The position numbers were made by a program, and so were the translations under genes. From NCBI GenBank assembly GCA_050292235.1, contig JBNKLG010000058.1, forward strand, positions 1-17,090: 17,090 nt of DNA, in the 5' to 3' direction. Below are positions 1 to 7,320 of the stretch, piece after piece. The DNA is from JBNKLG01 sp050292235. Its GTDB lineage: Bacteria; Pseudomonadota; Gammaproteobacteria; Chromatiales; Chromatiaceae. The notes under the pieces were generated by a model. That model was given only the letters and a program-made list of their open reading frames with translations, was not told the origin of the DNA and did no database searches. Position 1 is the stretch's first letter; each line of letters starts with the position of its first letter.

Positions 1-1
1 C

Positions 2-760
2 ATCGCCTTTCTCATCACCAGCGACGAAGAAGGCCCGGCCATCGATGGCACCCAACGCGTCGTGGAGACTCTGGAGAAGCGGGGAGAAAAGATCGACTGG
101 TGTCTGGTGGCAGAGCCCTCATCGGCCCAACATCTGGGTGACACCATCAAAAATGGCCGCCGTGGCTCCCTCAACGGACAACTTCGGGTACAGGGCAAAC
201 AGGGCCATGTGGCCTACCCCCATCTGGCCAGGAACCCCCTGCACGATTTTGCCCCCGCGCTCCTGGCGCTGACCCAGATCCAATGGGATCAGGGCAACGA
301 ATTTTTCCCTCCCACCAGTTTTCAGATCTCCAACCTCAATTGCGGCACCGGGGCCGAAAATGTCATTCCCGGCGAGCTGACAGTCCAATTCAATTTCCGC
401 TTCTCTACCGCCGTCACCGAAGCCGAGCTGCGTCAGCGGGTCGAGGATATCCTCAACCAGCAGAATCTCGACTATGAACTGAGTTGGCGTCTCTCCGGCC
501 AGCCCTTTCTCACCCCAGCCGGTGAACTGGTGGCCGCCACCCGTTCTGCCATCAAAGAAGTCATGGGATTCGAGCCGGAGCTATCCACCAGCGGCGGTAC
601 CTCCGATGGGCGCTTCATCGCCCCCACCGGCAGCCAGGTGCTGGAACTGGGGCCACTCAACGCCACCATCCATCAGGCCGACGAATGCGTTGGGGTAAAG
701 GAGCTGGATCAGCTGACGGAGATCTATTACCGGGTTTTGGTGAAGTTGCTGGTGGCGTAA
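2..760 (+). CDS. dapE: Succinyl-diaminopimelate desuccinylase, 3' part (5' end outside window)
   Basis: DapE hydrolyses N-succinyl-LL-2,6-diaminopimelate to LL-diaminopimelate and succinate in the lysine/peptidoglycan branch, in the cytoplasm, as a di-zinc M20 amidohydrolase. The frame is open from base 2 and gives 252 residues, so roughly the first third of a protein of about 375 residues is missing, including the first metal ligands. Visible family marks are TSDEEGPAIDGT near the start (the catalytic and metal-bridging Glu pair), LVAEPSS (a further metal Glu), the dimerisation lid from about base 160 to 500, SGGTSDGRF, and the C-terminal NATIHQADECV with the last metal His. The GTG at 62 lies inside the conserved domain and is not a start. 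The gene converges with the minus-strand gene ending at 786. Identification is secure; only the 5' end is unseen. Confidence 0.95.
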   Translation: MAFLITSDEEGPAIDGTQRVVETLEKRGEKIDWCLVAEPSSAQHLGDTIKNGRRGSLNGQLRVQGKQGHVAYPHLARNPLHDFAPALLALTQIQWDQGNEFFPPTSFQISNLNCGTGAENVIPGELTVQFNFRFSTAVTEAELRQRVEDILNQQNLDYELSWRLSGQPFLTPAGELVAATRSAIKEVMGFEPELSTSGGTSDGRFIAPTGSQVLELGPLNATIHQADECVGVKELDQLTEIYYRVLVKLLVA

Positions 761-785
761 CGAACCCTGAATACCTCAGGCTACG

Positions 786-1379
786 CTAAGGTACTGACAC
801 CACTTCAAAATCCTTCACCCAAACCACCTCGCAGGCATGGCCCCCTTTATCTTTTCGGCTGAGTGAGCTGACCCAGTGCCATCCGTCATCAGCGTCTACC
901 CGCACCAAATAGCCGGAGAAATGCACGATCTCGCCCTGAAGCGCGGCTTTCATGTTGGATTCTGTGGTTTGATCTGCGGGGATCAGGTGCATGTTACTGC
1001 TGTGGGTCTCGATCTCTCGACGGGGAATGGGGAAGTTCTGGGTACGCCAGTGATACCAGCGATTGGATTGGGTCACTTCTATGGATGCCAGCACCGCCTC
1101 ATCGGACATATTACCCCAGCCCAGAGCCAGGTCCAGGGGCGATAGATCCGCCTCTCTTCCTCGACTGTAGCGCTTTCTGGACAAAACCTTGGCTTTGACA
1201 TCAAAGGTTGCCAGTGGGGTAATGTGGTATTTGTCAACGACAAAAGGCTTGGCATTACGCACCGCCTCCTGGCGGGGATCATCTGGGGCCTTGGCGCCAG
1301 GGGAGAGTTTGATCGCTTTGTCATAGGAGTAAAGAAACCAAAACGCCCCTATCACCACCATCAAAAGCAGTTTCTTCAC
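786..1379 (-). CDS. Conserved membrane-anchored protein of unknown function
   Basis: 197 residues starting at GTG (1379), with a good Shine-Dalgarno AGGGAGG five bases upstream. Residues 2-18 form one hydrophobic helix after Met-Lys-Lys, so the protein is either anchored in the inner membrane with the rest in the periplasm, or exported. The remainder is soluble and carries a distinctive block around residues 63-125 (KVLSRKRYSRGREADLSP, then LALGWGNMSDEAVL, then a WYHWR segment and PIPRREIE) and a C-terminal GGHACEVVWV. From memory, this pattern recurs in uncharacterised gammaproteobacterial proteins, but I know no assigned function. It starts 29 bases after the ppk1 stop on the same strand, so it is probably co-transcribed with ppk1. 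Confidence 0.75.
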   Translation of the reverse strand: MKKLLLMVVIGAFWFLYSYDKAIKLSPGAKAPDDPRQEAVRNAKPFVVDKYHITPLATFDVKAKVLSRKRYSRGREADLSPLDLALGWGNMSDEAVLASIEVTQSNRWYHWRTQNFPIPRREIETHSSNMHLIPADQTTESNMKAALQGEIVHFSGYLVRVDADDGWHWVSSLSRKDKGGHACEVVWVKDFEVVSVP

Positions 1380-1408
1380 ACCGCCCTCCCTTGAAAGAGT
1401 GTGTGGGA

Positions 1409-3610
1409 CTAGCCGAGATTCCGTGACCGCTTCGGATCTTTGGCCAACCCCAATCGTTTCATCTCTTTGGTGGATTTTTTGACCCGGCGCTCAGCCAGTT
1501 CGATCAGGCGCTCCTGGCAACCTATCTCCTCAGCTTCGGTGGTTGGCTGGCGCTGACGATAGGTGCCGTCAGACTGCATATCCCAGAGGTTGCGTTTGTC
1601 ATGGATCTGGGTGTCCAGTTGCTCTCGCAGCAGGGCCTGCAGCTCGGTTTTTTCCACAGGGGTGACAACCTCGACGCGGGATTCCAGGTTACGCTTCATG
1701 CAGTCGGCGGAACCGATGTAGTACTCTTCATCACCATCATTGCGAAAGTAGTAGATGCGGGTATGTTCCAGAAACCGTCCCACCACGCTCATGACCCGGA
1801 CGCTCTCTGACAAACCGGGCAGGCCCGGGCGGAACCGGCAGGTATCGCGCACAATCAGATCGATCCTAACCCCATCACCCGCAGCCAGATAGAGGGCGCG
1901 CACGATATCCTGGTCTTCCAGGGCATTCATTTTGAACTGAATCAGCCCCTCCCTGCCCGCCAACTGGTGTGACCGCTCCCGTTCGATCATGCGCAACAGG
2001 GCCTTTTTCAGCATCCTGGGCGAGGGCAGCAGTTTCTTGTAATCGCGCTGGGCGGTGTAGCCGGTGGTGAGGTAATTGAACAGCTCGGTGGCGTCCTGGC
2101 AAAGCAGCTCATCGTTGGTCAGCAGGCCCAGGTCACAGTAGAGACGTGCGGTGCCCGCATGGTAGTTGCCGGTGCCGATGTGCAGATAGCGCTGCAGGCC
2201 GTAGTAGTCCTGGCGTACCACCAGAATGATCTTGGAGTGGGTCTTGAGGCCAATCACCCCATAGGTAACGTGGACACCCACCTCCTCCATCCGTGAGGCC
2301 CAGCGAATGTTGGCAGCCTCATCAAACCGTGCCTTCAGCTCCACCACCACCGCCACCTGTTTACCGTTGATGGCGGCCCGGATCAGCAGATCCACCACCC
2401 GGGAATCCCCGGAGGTGCGATAAAGGGTCATCTTGATGGCCCGCACCTTGGGATCATCTGCCGCCTCATGCAGAAACTCCTCTACCGTCTTGGCAAAGGA
2501 TTCGTAGGGATGCTGGAGCAGAAAGGGACCATCCTTGCGAATGGCATGGAAGATATTACCCGTGGACATAAGATCAGGCCGATTCAGGGGCTCGTGGGGT
2601 TTGTCTTTCAACTCGGCGAGGGGCAAAGCGGCAATCTGGAACAGATCTCCCATGGACAACATACTGTCCACCAGACAGATGTCACTGGTCTCATCCAGTC
2701 CCAGTTCGGCAGCCAGCATGCCACGGTGTATCTCATTCATGCCCGGCGTAACCTCCAGCCGGACAATAGGCGCAAAACGGCGCTCTCTCAACTCAGACTC
2801 GATCATGGAGAGCAGGTCCTCTGCCCGCTCTTCGTCCCGTTCGGCATTGGCGTTGCGTGTCACCCGGAAGAGTTCGGCACTGACCACCTCCATCCCTGGC
2901 ATCAGCATCTCCAGATTGTGCGCCACCACGTCTTCCAGCAAAACGAAATGGTAGAACTCACCCACCGGCAGAAAACGGGGCACGCCACTACCCACAGGGA
3001 TTTTGATCCGGGTCAGGGAGGTCTTGTCCGGCTTGTTGGGCAACTGCACCTTGACCAGAAGGTTCAGCGACAGATTGGAGATGAAGGGGAAGGGATGCGC
3101 CGGGTCGATAGACTGGGGCGTCATCAGGGGGTAAATATTATGGTAGAAGTGATCGCGTACCAGCGTCTCTTGCGCCGGGCTCAGATCCTCATAGGCCAGC
3201 AAGCGAATATCATGGGCCGCCAACAGCGACGAGACCTCGGTAAAGGTCCCTGCCTTGCTGGCCTCCAATTGACGCACCTTATCCAGGCATTCAGCGATCT
3301 GCTGCTCTGGGGTGCGTCCATCCACCGACAGGCGACGCATACCTGCCCCGACCTGCTGTTTGAGACCGCCGATGCGCTTCATGAAGAACTCATCGAGATT
3401 GCTGCTGACGATGGCCAGAAACTTGACCCGCTCCAACAGGGGAATTCGCTCATCCTCCGCCTCATGCAGAACCCGAAAATTGAACTCCAGCCAGGTCAGC
3501 TCACGATTGAGATAGAGCTGAGGGTCATCCAGATTCCAGCCCTGAACTTCCACGTCGGCCTCTTCTGCCTTCACCACAGATCCAGCCTCCCCGGCCTGCA
3601 TTTGTATCAC
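1409..3610 (-). CDS. ppk1: Polyphosphate kinase 1
   Basis: PPK1 reversibly transfers the gamma phosphate of ATP onto long-chain polyphosphate, through a phosphohistidine intermediate. The 733 residues are close to the family length (about 690-740). The N-terminal domain opens with LYLNRELTWLEFNFRVL and SNLDEFFMKR. The two catalytic PLD-like domains contain GLKTHSKI, with H458 matching the autophosphorylated His of E. coli PPK, and FLEHTRIYYF, with H616 matching the second essential His. HIGTGNYH and SADCMKRNLESRVEV follow the family pattern. The GTG start at 3610 has AAAGGAG six bases upstream; an ATG three codons later is less well spaced. The gene is followed after 29 bases by the small membrane-protein gene and preceded by a 6-bp hairpin (3628-3642) just before its ribosome binding site. 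Confidence 0.97.
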   Translation of the reverse strand: MIQMQAGEAGSVVKAEEADVEVQGWNLDDPQLYLNRELTWLEFNFRVLHEAEDERIPLLERVKFLAIVSSNLDEFFMKRIGGLKQQVGAGMRRLSVDGRTPEQQIAECLDKVRQLEASKAGTFTEVSSLLAAHDIRLLAYEDLSPAQETLVRDHFYHNIYPLMTPQSIDPAHPFPFISNLSLNLLVKVQLPNKPDKTSLTRIKIPVGSGVPRFLPVGEFYHFVLLEDVVAHNLEMLMPGMEVVSAELFRVTRNANAERDEERAEDLLSMIESELRERRFAPIVRLEVTPGMNEIHRGMLAAELGLDETSDICLVDSMLSMGDLFQIAALPLAELKDKPHEPLNRPDLMSTGNIFHAIRKDGPFLLQHPYESFAKTVEEFLHEAADDPKVRAIKMTLYRTSGDSRVVDLLIRAAINGKQVAVVVELKARFDEAANIRWASRMEEVGVHVTYGVIGLKTHSKIILVVRQDYYGLQRYLHIGTGNYHAGTARLYCDLGLLTNDELLCQDATELFNYLTTGYTAQRDYKKLLPSPRMLKKALLRMIERERSHQLAGREGLIQFKMNALEDQDIVRALYLAAGDGVRIDLIVRDTCRFRPGLPGLSESVRVMSVVGRFLEHTRIYYFRNDGDEEYYIGSADCMKRNLESRVEVVTPVEKTELQALLREQLDTQIHDKRNLWDMQSDGTYRQRQPTTEAEEIGCQERLIELAERRVKKSTKEMKRLGLAKDPKRSRNLG

Positions 3611-3627
3611 TTGAATCTCCTTTGATC

Positions 3628-3642
3628 ACCCCGGAACGGGGT
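3628..3642 (-). other. Short GC hairpin in the ppk1 leader
   Basis: ACCCCG and CGGGGT form a perfect 6-bp stem with a 3-base loop. On the minus strand it lies just upstream of the AAAGGAG of ppk1. No T-run follows it, so it does not look like an intrinsic terminator. It could modulate translation or stabilise the mRNA end, but that is inference. Confidence 0.35.
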
Positions 3643-3655
3643 CAAAAAGCGACTT

Positions 3656-3671
3656 CGCCTGCCATCAGGCG
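3656..3671 (-). terminator. Weak terminator-like hairpin at the end of the 106-residue ORF
   Basis: CGCCTG/CAGGCG forms a 6-bp stem with a 4-base loop and overlaps the stop codon of the 3665-3985 gene on the minus strand. A T5 run follows after about seven bases, with a small GCGA-AG-TCGC stem directly before it. This is imperfect compared with a textbook intrinsic terminator and might only attenuate readthrough into ppk1. Confidence 0.3.
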
Positions 3672-3985
3672 TAGACATCAATTCCCAGCACATCGCTGAC
3701 GTATTCCTTATCAGCAGAGGCGGCCACCTCGCCGTAACTCTGAAGGGCGTTGCGGGCATAGCCACTGGTCTGGTCACGAACGACCTGGTCACCGCCCTGC
3801 TGGGCCTCAAACTGGCGGCGGACCCGATCATATTCCCTGGAGTCCCGCTGCGGAAAAATCTCCCGGCTGCGTTGAACCAGTGCCAGGGTATCCTGCTGCG
3901 CCTGGGCCTGGGTTTCGGCACGCGACTGCCCCTGCTCCGGCAGCAGACCCGGATAGAGCTGGCCAATGTTGTTATCGATTTTCAT
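3665..3985 (-). CDS. Small hydrophilic protein of unknown function
   Basis: 106 residues, no signal peptide and no membrane segment. The N-terminus MKIDNNIGQLYPG is followed by a Gln/Arg-rich stretch (about residues 18-75) likely to be helical, then a conserved-looking C-terminus YVSDVLGIDVYA. Gln- and Ala-rich small proteins ending in a similar hydrophobic tail are common in gammaproteobacteria and are often mis-annotated; I do not assign a function. It lies between the HIT hydrolase and ppk1 on the same strand, with a weak ribosome binding site and 94 bases separating it from the HIT gene, so it may have its own promoter. The clean start and stop and the separation from neighbours make a real gene likely. 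Confidence 0.6.
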   Translation of the reverse strand: MKIDNNIGQLYPGLLPEQGQSRAETQAQAQQDTLALVQRSREIFPQRDSREYDRVRRQFEAQQGGDQVVRDQTSGYARNALQSYGEVAASADKEYVSDVLGIDVYA

Positions 3986-4079
3986 CGAACCATCACAGGA
4001 AGGTTACATCCAGGCGCACACCAAACCGTCTTTAAAGTCTAGACCAATGCGGTTGAAACGCCCGCCAACCCGTTCAGCC

Positions 4080-4424
4080 TCAGCCCGGCGGCCAGGTCAT
4101 CTGGCGGCCGCCCAGCAGATGCAGATGCAGATGATAGACCTCCTGCCCGCCCGCCGGATTGCAATTAAACAGGGTGCGATACCCCGCCTCGGCGATGCCC
4201 TGATCCCGGGCGACCTGCTGAACTGCCAGAAACATCCGCCCGATCAAATCGGCATCGCTGGCATCCAGGTCATCCAGAGTGGCGATGTGCCGTTTGGGAA
4301 TCAGCAAAATGTGCACCGGGGCCTGGGGATTCAGGTCCCGAAAACCCAGGATATCGCCGTCTTCATAGACCTTGTCAGCGGGAATCTCACCCTGGGCGAT
4401 CCGACAAAAAATACAATCGTTCAT
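4080..4424 (-). CDS. HIT-family purine nucleoside phosphoramidase (HinT-like)
   Basis: 114 residues, the normal size for HinT-type histidine-triad proteins, which cleave AMP from lysyl-adenylate and other nucleotide phosphoramidates in the cytoplasm. The histidine triad HLHLHLLGG spans residues 98-106, with H100 as the expected nucleophile. The N-terminal CIFCRIAQGEIPA supplies the usual Cys4/Cys7 pair that binds zinc in many bacterial members, and VHILLIPKRHI holds the conserved strand and His46. Start ATG 4424 has GGAGGAG just upstream. It follows recR by 51 bases on the same strand, so it probably belongs to the dnaX-ybaB-recR transcription unit. Family membership is clear; the physiological substrate is not shown. 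Confidence 0.93.
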   Translation of the reverse strand: MNDCIFCRIAQGEIPADKVYEDGDILGFRDLNPQAPVHILLIPKRHIATLDDLDASDADLIGRMFLAVQQVARDQGIAEAGYRTLFNCNPAGGQEVYHLHLHLLGGRQMTWPPG

Positions 4425-4475
4425 CAGCTCCTCCGTTCTTGGCTTATCGCCTGCATAATCATAGGGTTGCAGACC

Positions 4476-5075
4476 CTAACCGCCCAATTTAGCCCGTCCT
4501 GCAAAGGCATGGGCCAGGGTACCGCCATCAATAAACTCCAGCTCACTGCCCAGGGGCACACCATAGGCGATACGTGTGGCCTGCACCTCATGGCGGGCAC
4601 AGATCTCGGCAATGAACTGCGCCGTAGCCTGGCCCTCCAGAGTAGGATTGGTCGAGAGAACCACCTCCCGCACCACGCCTTCGGCCAGCCGTTGTTCCAG
4701 TAAATCCAGCCCCAATTCCGCCGGCCCCAGCCCATCCACCGGCGACAGACGCCCGCCCAATACGAAATAGCGCCCACGATAATCCACCGCCTGTTCGATA
4801 ACGCGCACATCGCCGGGAGATTCCACCACACAAAGCAACTCGTCATCCCGGTTGGGGTTGGCGCAGAGATCACAGACCTCATGCTCCGTCAGCGTACGGC
4901 AGCGGGTACAGGGACCGATGCGTTGCAGAGCCTCGGCCAGAGTTTCGGCCAAACGCCGACCTCTTTCCCGGTCTCTTTCAAGCAAGTGGTGGGCCATGCG
5001 CTGGGCCGACTTTGGACCAACGCTGGGCAAACAGCGCAACGCCTCGACCAGTTGATCCAGCAATGAAATCGGCAT
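4476..5075 (-). CDS. recR: Recombination mediator RecR
   Basis: 199 residues, the exact family size. RecR works with RecO and RecF to load RecA on SSB-coated gaps. In order: helix-hairpin-helix LPSVGPKSAQRMA (residues 16-28), a Cys4 zinc finger with C56, C59, C68 and C71, a Toprim domain beginning LCVVESPGDV with the acidic E85, and the C-terminal helicase-like segment with TRIAYGVPLGSELEFID, which mediates oligomerisation. It begins 24 bases after the ybaB stop, as in most gammaproteobacteria, where it is co-transcribed with dnaX and ybaB. Confidence 0.97.
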   Translation of the reverse strand: MPISLLDQLVEALRCLPSVGPKSAQRMAHHLLERDRERGRRLAETLAEALQRIGPCTRCRTLTEHEVCDLCANPNRDDELLCVVESPGDVRVIEQAVDYRGRYFVLGGRLSPVDGLGPAELGLDLLEQRLAEGVVREVVLSTNPTLEGQATAQFIAEICARHEVQATRIAYGVPLGSELEFIDGGTLAHAFAGRAKLGG

Positions 5076-5099
5076 ACGGCGACCCTGGAATCACTAATC

Positions 5100-5423
5100 T
5101 CAGAAGGGCAATTTCATGCCGGGCGGCAGGTTGATGCCCGCCGTCAGACCGGACATCTGCTCCTGCTGACGCTCTCCGACTTTGGTCACAGCAGCGTTCA
5201 CCGCCGCAGCCACCAGGTCTTCCAGCATCTCTTTATCATCTTGAAGCAGACTGTCATCGATCTCGATTCGACGCACTTCATGGCGTCCGTTCATGGTCAC
5301 CCTGACCAGTCCGCCACCCGCCTCGGCGTGGAGCTCTTCCTCGGCCAGGCGTTCCTGGGTTTTTTGAAATTCGGCCTGCATCCGCTGGGCCTGCTTCATC
5401 AGGTTGCCAATGCCACCTTTCAT
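5100..5423 (-). CDS. ybaB: YbaB/EbfC nucleoid-associated DNA-binding protein
   Basis: 107 residues, typical of the family. YbaB/EbfC dimers bind DNA and contribute to nucleoid organisation. The N-terminus GIGNLMKQAQRMQAEFQK and the central VRVTMNGRHEVRRIEID are diagnostic, followed by the helical segment MLEDLVAAAVNAAV and the Gly-Pro-rich C-terminus with LPPGMKLPF. Its ATG overlaps the TGA stop of the dnaX tau frame (ATGA), and the Shine-Dalgarno GAGGTG lies inside the dnaX end, so the two are translationally coupled. This supports that the tau frame is really translated. Confidence 0.96.
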   Translation of the reverse strand: MKGGIGNLMKQAQRMQAEFQKTQERLAEEELHAEAGGGLVRVTMNGRHEVRRIEIDDSLLQDDKEMLEDLVAAAVNAAVTKVGERQQEQMSGLTAGINLPPGMKLPF

Positions 5424-7044
5424 GATTCACCTCGTTCGTTGTCTATCGGTTGAATGGATTCGGGTATGAGTTTGGCATCAAAGGCCGATACCAGTGCCTG
5501 CACCCAGGGTGACGCCGCCACCTCCTGCTCTGCCTGACGCTGACGTTCCGCCTGCTGCGCAGCCCTGCGTTCCGCCGGTGTCTGTTCCGCACCTGATTGG
5601 GCCGTGGAGGTCTCCCAGCGGATTCGCAAGGGGCGCTGGTAATAATCCGCCAGTGCCTGACGCAACCGCTCCACCGCTTTGTCCTTTCGCAAATGCTCAG
5701 CCACAGGGGCCAGATTCAGCACCAGACAATCGCCTTCCCAACCCAGAAAACGGGCATTTTCTGCCAATTGAGTCGCCATGCCTCCCAGATTGGGGGCCAA
5801 ACCAGCTGTCACCTCATACCAGGGCTGCTCTGCATCAGGCGCTTTCTCTGGCTGTCGCTGGGGCTCAGACGCAGATGGTTGAACTGCCACCTCATCTTTA
5901 ATCTTCGGAGCTGGCGCTAGACTTTTTTTTTATCCGCCACACCGGACGAAACGTTGCACTCTGCGGGGCGGAAGGCCAGCATCCGCATCAACACCATCTC
6001 AAAGCCACTGCGACTGTCCGGCGCAAAGGGCAGATCGGCCTGACCCTGAAGGCCAATCTGATAGTAGAGCTGCACATCTTCCGGCGACAACCGGGCGGCC
6101 AGATCACGCAGGCGCTCTGTATCCGGGTCCTCTTCCGCCAGGATTTCGGGGACCTGCTGAGCCAACGCCACCCGATGCAACAAGGCCAGCAGCGCCTGCA
6201 GAGCAGCGGCAAAATCGGGCACAGTTTCGACCATGTCCGCCACCTGTTGCAACAGCTCGGCGGCATTGGTTTCGGCCAGGGCATCCAGCAGATTAAGCAG
6301 ACGTTCCTGGGGAATCACACCCAACATGGCACGCACCTCTGCCTCGGCCACCTGGCCGCCGCCAAAGGCGATCGCCTGATCCAGGATACTCAGGGCATCG
6401 CGCATGCTGCCGGCCGCAGCCCGGGCCAAAAGGCCCAGTGCGGGCGCCTCAAAGGTCAGCTGCTCCTGTTCCAGGATATGGCGCAACTGTCCCAGGATCA
6501 ATTCGGGCGACAGGGCCTTGAGGCTGAATTGGAGACAGCGCGACAGTACCGTCACCGGTACCTTCTGCGGGTCCGTGGTCGCCAGCAGAAACTTAACATG
6601 GGGCGGCGGCTCTTCCAGCGTCTTCAACAGAGCATTGAAACTGTGGTTGGAGAACATGTGCACCTCATCGATGAGATACACTTTGTAGCGTCCGGCCACT
6701 GGGGCAAAGGGGACATTTTCCAACAGCTCACGGGTGTCATCCACCCCGGTTTTGGAAGCGGCATCCACCTCCAGCATGTCCATGAAGCGCCCCTCATCGA
6801 TCGCGCGACAGGTCGCGCACTCACCACAGGGCGTGGCGCTAACGCCTTGCTCACAGTTGAGGGACTTGGCAAAGATACGGGCGATGGTGGTCTTGCCGAC
6901 GCCACGGGTACCGGTAAAGAGGTAGGCGTGATGCAGGCGGTCATTATCCAGCGCATTGGTTAGCGCACGCACCACATGCTCCTGGCCGACCAGTTGACCG
7001 AAGCTGCGGGGTCGCCATTTGCGGGCAAGTACCTGGTAGGACAT
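5420..7044 (-). CDS. dnaX: DNA polymerase III tau subunit, made by -1 slippage
   Basis: Tau joins the clamp loader to the replicative polymerase and DnaB helicase. It needs a change of frame at the A9 run (5923-5931). The zero frame supplies 374 residues through the last Lys; re-entering one base back gives 167 more (reading S-L-A-P-A-P-K-I-K-D...) to the TGA at 5420, for 541 residues in total. That is shorter than the roughly 640 of E. coli. The tail contains PWYEVTAGLAPNLGGMATQLAENARF and a segment around WEGDCLVLNLAPVAEHL, typical of the alpha-binding domain V of tau, so the tail is not a random open frame. Its stop overlaps ybaB. The join is inferred from frame geometry; I cannot show efficiency or whether slippage happens at transcription or translation. 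Confidence 0.85.
5917..7044 (-). CDS. dnaX: DNA polymerase III gamma-type product (zero frame)
   Basis: The zero-frame product is 375 residues, ending K-K-K-V-stop just past the A9 run. It carries the AAA+ clamp-loader ATPase: Walker A GTRGVGKT (residues 45-52), a zinc module with C64, C73, C76 and C79, Walker B VYLIDEVHM (D126, E127), sensor I LLATTD and the SRC motif LSRCLQF. Sensor II lies near GSMRDALSILDQAI, and the collar domain follows. I chose ATG 7044 because MSYQVLARKWRP is the near-universal DnaX N-terminus and has AGGA just upstream. The frame is open to a TTG at 7080, but the extra 12 residues have no family counterpart. The sequence fits gamma, with tau made by slippage. Confidence 0.93.
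   Translation of the reverse strand: MSYQVLARKWRPRSFGQLVGQEHVVRALTNALDNDRLHHAYLFTGTRGVGKTTIARIFAKSLNCEQGVSATPCGECATCRAIDEGRFMDMLEVDAASKTGVDDTRELLENVPFAPVAGRYKVYLIDEVHMFSNHSFNALLKTLEEPPPHVKFLLATTDPQKVPVTVLSRCLQFSLKALSPELILGQLRHILEQEQLTFEAPALGLLARAAAGSMRDALSILDQAIAFGGGQVAEAEVRAMLGVIPQERLLNLLDALAETNAAELLQQVADMVETVPDFAAALQALLALLHRVALAQQVPEILAEEDPDTERLRDLAARLSPEDVQLYYQIGLQGQADLPFAPDSRSGFEMVLMRMLAFRPAECNVSSGVADKKKV
5923..5931 (-). promoter_or_regulatory. A9 slippery sequence in dnaX (programmed -1 frameshift or transcriptional slippage)
   Basis: On the minus strand the reading is GAT AAA AAA AAA GTC TAG. Nine consecutive A are followed two codons later by a zero-frame stop, while the tau tail continues in the -1 frame. 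A weak TCCG/CGGA stem with a 6-base loop sits directly upstream (5932-5945). I see no strong downstream stem-loop like that of E. coli dnaX. An uninterrupted A9 without strong stimulators resembles Thermus thermophilus dnaX, where the RNA polymerase slips; the mechanism here is inference. Confidence 0.85.
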
Positions 7045-7110
7045 GGTTTCCTGTACTCGGGCCTCTTTCGACTGGATCAATCAGGCCCTGCTGTCATGAC
7101 CCGGAAATTG

Positions 7111-7224
7111 GGTGGCGGAGCCCACCGGCCACACCCCGGCGCCCGCATCCACCGCTACGGCTGCTCCCTTCCGGGCCTGACCGGGTTCACGGTTTCGCGT
7201 CGCGAGGGGACCGGCAGGTCCACC
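7111..7224 (-). ncRNA. ffs: 4.5S signal recognition particle RNA (small bacterial type)
   Basis: The minus strand contains the SRP RNA apical domain, GGTCAGGCCCGGAAGGGAGC followed by AGCC (7159-7182), matching the invariant GGTCAGG, GGAAGG and AGCAGCC elements that bind Ffh. Flanks pair over the length of the molecule: GGTGG at the 5' end (7220-7224) with CCACC at the 3' end, and inner GC-rich arms. This gives a hairpin of about 114 nt, the size of E. coli 4.5S RNA. Placement directly upstream of dnaX is common in gammaproteobacteria. Exact ends are set from the terminal pairing and may be off by a few bases. Confidence 0.95.
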
Positions 7225-7255
7225 ATAGTCTTCCACCCTCGGGATGGAACGGCGC

Positions 7256-7261
7256 ATTATA
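7256..7261 (-). promoter_or_regulatory. Probable -10 box of the ffs promoter
   Basis: A perfect TATAAT on the minus strand, followed by a GC-rich discriminator (GCGCC). A start about seven bases on would fall near 7249, leaving a 5' leader of about 25 nt before mature 4.5S RNA. That matches the RNase P-removed leader known in E. coli. I see no good -35 hexamer at the right spacing. Confidence 0.6.
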
Positions 7262-7320
7262 GCGACTTGAGGGCGGTGAAGCTATGGCAGAAACCACCCC
7301 CGCCGTGATCAGGAAGCATC

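Noticed and set aside
765..780. CCTGA/TCAGG hairpin after dapE as terminator
   Set aside because: The stem is 5 bp with no T-run, so it is not convincing in either direction.
2468..3625. Long plus-strand open frame of 385 codons opposite ppk1
   Set aside because: It lies fully antisense to a clear ppk1, has no recognisable motif, and is His/Gln-rich as expected from a mirrored GC-rich gene.
6175..6963. Plus-strand open frame of 262 codons opposite dnaX
   Set aside because: It is a shadow of the conserved AAA+ region of dnaX and shows no family pattern of its own.
5420..7044. dnaX as a broken gene
   Set aside because: An A9 slippery run at the frame change, an immediate zero-frame stop, a conserved tau tail and ybaB coupling fit programmed slippage better than decay. 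A sequencing error in the run remains possible.
7017..7080. TTG at 7080 as the dnaX start
   Set aside because: The 12 extra residues have no counterpart; MSYQVLARKWRP from ATG 7044 is the normal DnaX N-terminus.
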